From Methanosphaera sp. (GTDB lineage Archaea; Methanobacteriota; Methanobacteria; Methanobacteriales; Methanobacteriaceae), in the NCBI GenBank assembly GCA_013330915.1, contig DUHK01000113.1, positions 302-9,324 of the forward strand: DNA of 9,023 nucleotides, read 5' to 3'. The position numbers and the translations under genes are program-made. Within the stretch, counting starts at the first letter, position 1. Each line of letters starts with the position of its first letter. Positions 6,320 through 9,023 of this stretch are shown piece after piece. Below the pieces are notes generated by a model. It saw only the letters and a program-made list of their open reading frames with translations. It did no database searches and was not told where the DNA came from.

Positions 6320-7080
6320 AATTTAAAACTCCAGAACAATATTAATATTAGGATTAAAGTCAGAACAAATCCTATGACCATACCCTGAATTTTTCCTGCA
6401 TAATAACCTGAGGAAAACTTTTCAATACTTCCTATTTCATTGATTTCCAGTTTCATTGAACGAATTCTGTTTTCGATTTGTAAAAGATTTATGCTGGATG
6501 AATCAACTGAAGAAGAGGCAGCACTGCTTTGTTGATAAACATCTTCTTCTTCATCATCCTCATCATCTTTTTCATTTAACTCTATTATCATCGCTTCCTT
6601 ATCCAAACAGCCCGGATCATTTTCCAAACATTCATCTACTTTAAGGGATATTTCATCGAGATTTTCATTGTTAATCATGTCGATTATTGTTAATTGTTCC
6701 TGAAATCTTTCAACAGCTTCAACAGACAAGTTTTCAACAAAAGGAATTGCTCCCGGAGATTTGAGAATTGATTTTGTTTCGGGATCTATACCGTTTTCAT
6801 ATAATGCCTTGACTGTTTCCCCTGTGATGTGTCCTTGAACCTCGGAACCACAGACTATTAAAAATCTTATGTTCGGGTTGGAAACCAGATTTGTTACAAC
6901 CTTTTCTATTCCCAGATTTTCCGTGTGCAATGGTCCTGCTATGGCAACACCCATTTCAACTATTTCATCATTCATTTTCGAACCCAAAGTAACCGCAGCC
7001 ACGGGAGATTGGGGATTTCCAACACTATAATCTCCAGTTTCTAAAGGCCAACCTTTGACAACTTCCACTTTATCAACCAT
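6316..7080 (-). CDS. mtrA: MtrA, corrinoid-carrying subunit of the methyltransferase
   Basis: MtrA carries the cobamide that accepts the methyl group from MtrH and passes it to coenzyme M while Na+ is pumped. With the start at 7080 the protein has 254 residues. The soluble corrinoid domain (1-165) begins KGWPLETGDYSVGNPQSPVA (9-28) and includes EVQGHITGE (80-88), whose His84 has the number of the known axial Co ligand in thermophilic MtrA. An acidic and Ser-rich linker (170-196) and a helix (197-222) follow, then a single C-terminal membrane anchor (about 231-250). The in-frame ATG at 7092, flush with the mtrB stop, would add four residues. I prefer 7080 because a near-perfect ribosome-binding site (GGTGAT, 7084-7089) lies between the two and because of the His84 numbering. 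The gene overlaps mtrF by four bases. Confidence 0.96.
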   Translation of the reverse strand: MVDKVEVVKGWPLETGDYSVGNPQSPVAAVTLGSKMNDEIVEMGVAIAGPLHTENLGIEKVVTNLVSNPNIRFLIVCGSEVQGHITGETVKALYENGIDPETKSILKSPGAIPFVENLSVEAVERFQEQLTIIDMINNENLDEISLKVDECLENDPGCLDKEAMIIELNEKDDEDDEEEDVYQQSSAASSSVDSSSINLLQIENRIRSMKLEINEIGSIEKFSSGYYAGKIQGMVIGFVLTLILILILFWSFKL

Positions 7081-7083
7081 AGA

Positions 7084-7089
7084 ATCACC
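7084..7089 (-). promoter_or_regulatory. Ribosome-binding site of mtrA
   Basis: GGTGAT on the minus strand matches the core of the archaeal anti-Shine-Dalgarno partner and stands three bases before ATG 7080, with GGTG five bases away. It lies downstream of the alternative ATG at 7092, so it favours the shorter mtrA product. Confidence 0.65.
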
Positions 7090-7092
7090 CAT

Positions 7093-7395
7093 TTATACCA
7101 ACAATACTATGAAGAACAATGCCATCATTATTCCAATCACAATATTTGTCAATAAACCTGCTTTCTGATATACTCCTTCCCGTCCCTGTTGAGATAATCT
7201 TGAAGTTGAATAAGGATCAAAAGATGATTCCAAATCGGATATTGCTTCTTCCAGTTTATCTATTTGAGACATGATTTCTTCTGTAGGAAATGCCTGTGTG
7301 TCTGCCACTTCAACTACGCCCTGACCTATGACACCAGTATTTACATCCATTTCCAAATTATCATCTATTATTATTCTAGATGTTTCAATATTCAT
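7093..7395 (-). CDS. mtrB: MtrB, small subunit of Na+-pumping methyltransferase
   Basis: This 100-residue subunit, the usual MtrB length, has a soluble N-terminal part with the segment GVIGQGVVEV (21-30), a helical acidic stretch (38-60) and a C-terminal membrane helix (about 80-100) introduced by REGVYQKAGLLTN. It shares the single-C-terminal-anchor design with MtrA, MtrF and MtrG. The start is two bases after the mtrC stop, and GGGGATGAT covering the end of mtrC is the likely ribosome-binding site. No catalytic role is known; it is regarded as a structural subunit of the complex. Confidence 0.93.
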   Translation of the reverse strand: MNIETSRIIIDDNLEMDVNTGVIGQGVVEVADTQAFPTEEIMSQIDKLEEAISDLESSFDPYSTSRLSQQGREGVYQKAGLLTNIVIGIMMALFFIVLLV

Positions 7396-7397
7396 TT

Positions 7398-8183
7398 CTA
7401 ATCATCCCCGTCACCGTCTGGCCATAGGCCAAATCTTCTTATTGATGCCGCTTGTTGTTTGCTGTATCTAACGTACTTACTAAATAGTATGAACCACCCA
7501 ACCAGTGATATTACAAGATATAAAATCCAGTATTGTGTGTTTAACATGCTGATAATTGAAATTAATATCAGCATCATGAAAGTGTTTGAAACTGCCAGAG
7601 ACAATGTCCTGTACTGGTCTTCATTTGGACCCATACAAGCATTATAAGGATTTTGTATTGCCATTACGCTTAAAATCATTATTAATATTATCAGACCGTT
7701 TTGAATAACCAGTTCATATATCATGTCCGGTGAGTATGTTTTGGCTAATAAACAACTCATTGACAACATCAACAACAGTGATGCCACTGAAATTGATATG
7801 AACGATTTTGACAGTATTTCAACTTGAATCTTGAATATGTGTTTACATATTAATGAGATGATTGTTGAAATAATCACGTCCAATATTATTGCCAAGAGTG
7901 GAAAAGCCATTGCCATATTAATATAAGATGAAATTAGCATGGCAGAGACATAACTTACCAATCCAACAGCCGTGAGCATATAAACTATTGATGGAACTCC
8001 AGTACCCAGACTGTACTTTCCTATTTTACGTAAAGTATTGGTTCCATATACTGTTGACACTACTGCTGCAATTATTGCAAGAACTCCACCTATCACATCC
8101 AAGGAACTGGCATAAATGCACAATGTTCCTGCAATCACACCGATTAACATGAGTATCTGGTTTGGAATTAGATCATCAGCCAT
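7398..8183 (-). CDS. mtrC: MtrC, integral membrane subunit of the methyltransferase
   Basis: MtrC is a polytopic membrane subunit of the Mtr complex, part of the MtrCDE module thought to form the Na+ path. The 261-residue protein has about seven or eight hydrophobic segments, roughly at 9-25, 29-46, 63-84, 90-113, 127-147, 155-175, 199-215 and 217-235. Conserved-looking loops are YGTNTLRKIGKYSLGTGVPS (46-65), between spans 2 and 3, and IQNPYNACMGPNEDQYRTL (176-194), the most recognisable MtrC signature. The tail is acidic (DGDGDD). The start overlaps the end of mtrD by eight bases, and GGGGGT in the mtrD tail is its ribosome-binding site. The sequence appears more diverged from thermophilic homologues than MtrH or MtrD, judged from memory. 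Confidence 0.93.
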   Translation of the reverse strand: MADDLIPNQILMLIGVIAGTLCIYASSLDVIGGVLAIIAAVVSTVYGTNTLRKIGKYSLGTGVPSIVYMLTAVGLVSYVSAMLISSYINMAMAFPLLAIILDVIISTIISLICKHIFKIQVEILSKSFISISVASLLLMLSMSCLLAKTYSPDMIYELVIQNGLIILIMILSVMAIQNPYNACMGPNEDQYRTLSLAVSNTFMMLILISIISMLNTQYWILYLVISLVGWFILFSKYVRYSKQQAASIRRFGLWPDGDGDD

Positions 8184-8883
8184 GTATTAACCCCCATATC
8201 ATGAAAACGTAGATTAATGAAAGAACTATTGCTACGATGAAGCATGAAATAGTTCCCGGAATAATTTTCTGTCTGAATTTCTCATCATAAAAACCCTGGA
8301 TTGTTCCACCTATATTGTAAGATGCAATTACCGCAACTATAAAAAACAGTAATAATGACAATATTGTAGAGAATGTGGCGTTAGTTATAGTTGAATAATG
8401 GAGTTGTGTTGCAAATACGCGATAAAGTGATGTGAATGCCAGACTTCCACCAATTCCTCCCAGTAATGATCCTATCAATCCGCTGATGAATGATATTGTA
8501 GGTATTCCATGACCTGTTGTTCCCGGACTGACGTAATCGTCCTGTTTTACCTTGGTTACAGGATCCTTTTCATAGTTTGATGATGAAATCGGAACTCCAA
8601 CACCATATACGTGGATAATGTTTGAAAAGAACATTACCACTGCAATCATTAACATTGAACCGGCTGCTCCGGCCATTATCATCAAATGGTCTGGTTGATT
8701 TATCAGGGATACTGCCGAAATTATACCTGTAACACCCATACCTATTGTTATCATGGGTGCTCCAGTAGGTACCCCTGCTGATGTTGACAATGCTGCAGGA
8801 GCTCCACCTACAGGTATGAAATGTACTCCTATACCTATGAGTGTTGAAGCAACAATCAGACTAAGCAATAATTCTATAATCAA
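8176..8883 (-). CDS. mtrD: MtrD, integral membrane subunit of the methyltransferase (TTG start)
   Basis: MtrD is a membrane subunit of Mtr and a partner of MtrC and MtrE in Na+ translocation. The 235-residue protein has about six spans (near 4-24, 42-61, 66-90, 130-155, 168-188, 209-232). Family signatures are GVHFIPVGGAPAA at 19-31, HVYGVGVPIS at 91-100, SPGTTGHGIPT at 119-129 and YNIGGTIQGFYDEKF at 189-203. Polar loop residues between spans 3 and 4 (about 100-128) include the conserved Lys-Gln-Asp pattern. The only start that fits is TTG at 8883: there is no ATG until residue 44, which is inside conserved sequence, and GGTGA stands six bases upstream. The gene follows mtrE after 17 bases and overlaps mtrC by eight. 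Confidence 0.95.
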   Translation of the reverse strand: MIIELLLSLIVASTLIGIGVHFIPVGGAPAALSTSAGVPTGAPMITIGMGVTGIISAVSLINQPDHLMIMAGAAGSMLMIAVVMFFSNIIHVYGVGVPISSSNYEKDPVTKVKQDDYVSPGTTGHGIPTISFISGLIGSLLGGIGGSLAFTSLYRVFATQLHYSTITNATFSTILSLLLFFIVAVIASYNIGGTIQGFYDEKFRQKIIPGTISCFIVAIVLSLIYVFMIWGLIHG

Positions 8884-8889
8884 TTATAT

Positions 8890-8894
8890 TCACC
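8890..8894 (-). promoter_or_regulatory. Ribosome-binding site of mtrD
   Basis: GGTGA on the minus strand stands six bases before the TTG at 8883. It is the main support for initiation at this unusual codon, since no other start is available before the conserved first membrane span. Confidence 0.65.
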
Positions 8895-8900
8895 ATCAAT

Positions 8901-9023
8901 TTATTTTTCATATTTTCCATATTTTAAACGGGACTTTCTTTCGAGAATCATGTTTAAAACAAAAAACAACAACACGATTGCTAAAGCCACGATTAATCCG
9001 TATTCAATACCAAAGACGAGATA
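8901..9023 (-). CDS. mtrE: MtrE, integral membrane subunit of the methyltransferase (3' end only)
   Basis: This is the last 40 codons of mtrE; the rest and the operon promoter lie beyond the right edge. Reading the minus strand from the edge gives an open frame ending in TAA at 8901-8903: a Gly-Ile-Glu-Tyr-Gly turn, one membrane helix (LIVALAIVLLFFVLNMI) and a basic cytoplasmic tail (ERKSRLKYGKYEK). A helix followed by a basic, Tyr/Gly-rich tail fits the MtrE C-terminus, and the position immediately upstream of mtrD is the canonical place for mtrE. MtrE is thought to be the subunit where MtrA is demethylated by coenzyme M and where Na+ translocation is coupled. The fragment is too short to name by sequence alone; gene order carries the call. 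Confidence 0.85.
   Translation of the reverse strand, partial: YLVFGIEYGLIVALAIVLLFFVLNMILERKSRLKYGKYEK

Noticed and set aside
1..9023. A mobile element, CRISPR array or defence island
   Set aside because: All long frames are explained by core methanogen genes in compact order. I saw no transposase, integrase, regularly spaced repeats, terminal inverted repeats or change in base composition.

Overview
The window looks like a piece of a host-associated or mesophilic methanogen genome of the order Methanobacteriales (Methanosphaera or Methanobrevibacter type). The evidence is a nearly complete mtrEDCBAFGH operon for the Na+-pumping methyl-H4MPT:coenzyme M methyltransferase, an archaeal CobY-type guanylyltransferase, an archaeal SufBC pair, very AT-rich DNA with A/T-ending codons, TATA-like boxes in the longer gaps, and GGTGA/GGAG ribosome-binding sites. 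The genus cannot be fixed from the sequence alone.

Layout. Positions 1-1453 (+) carry the 3' end of sufC and a complete sufB, an Fe-S cluster scaffold pair. An AT-rich gap (1454-1665) separates this from the convergent single-domain PRC-barrel gene (1666-1935, -). The cobalamin-pathway gene cobY (2038-2631, -) follows. A short AT-only divergent promoter region (2638-2749) then drives cobY leftward and htpX (2750-3622, +) rightward. From 3626 to the right edge everything is on the minus strand and forms one compact transcription unit, read right to left as mtrE (3' end only), mtrD, mtrC, mtrB, mtrA, mtrF, mtrG, mtrH and methanogenesis marker protein 14. Gaps between consecutive genes run from an 8-base overlap to 17 bases. 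The operon promoter, upstream of mtrE, lies outside the window.

How the genes fit together. MtrH takes the methyl group from methyl-tetrahydromethanopterin and puts it on the corrinoid of MtrA. MtrC, MtrD and MtrE form the membrane part that couples demethylation (to coenzyme M) to Na+ export. MtrB, MtrF and MtrG are small single-span subunits. CobY makes the GDP-activated cobinamide needed for the corrinoid that MtrA carries. Marker 14 is an actin/Hsp70/sugar-kinase-fold (ASKHA) ATPase-like protein with no assigned role. Its place directly behind mtrH makes a corrinoid-protein reactivase a reasonable, untested idea, and it is the most interesting lead here.

The window is otherwise ordinary core genome: I see no mobile element, CRISPR array, tRNA, rRNA or clearly foreign island. 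Start sites were revised where the sequence argued for it (sufB at 236, cobY at 2631, mtrA at 7080). The mtrE 3' end at 8901-9023 was read by hand.
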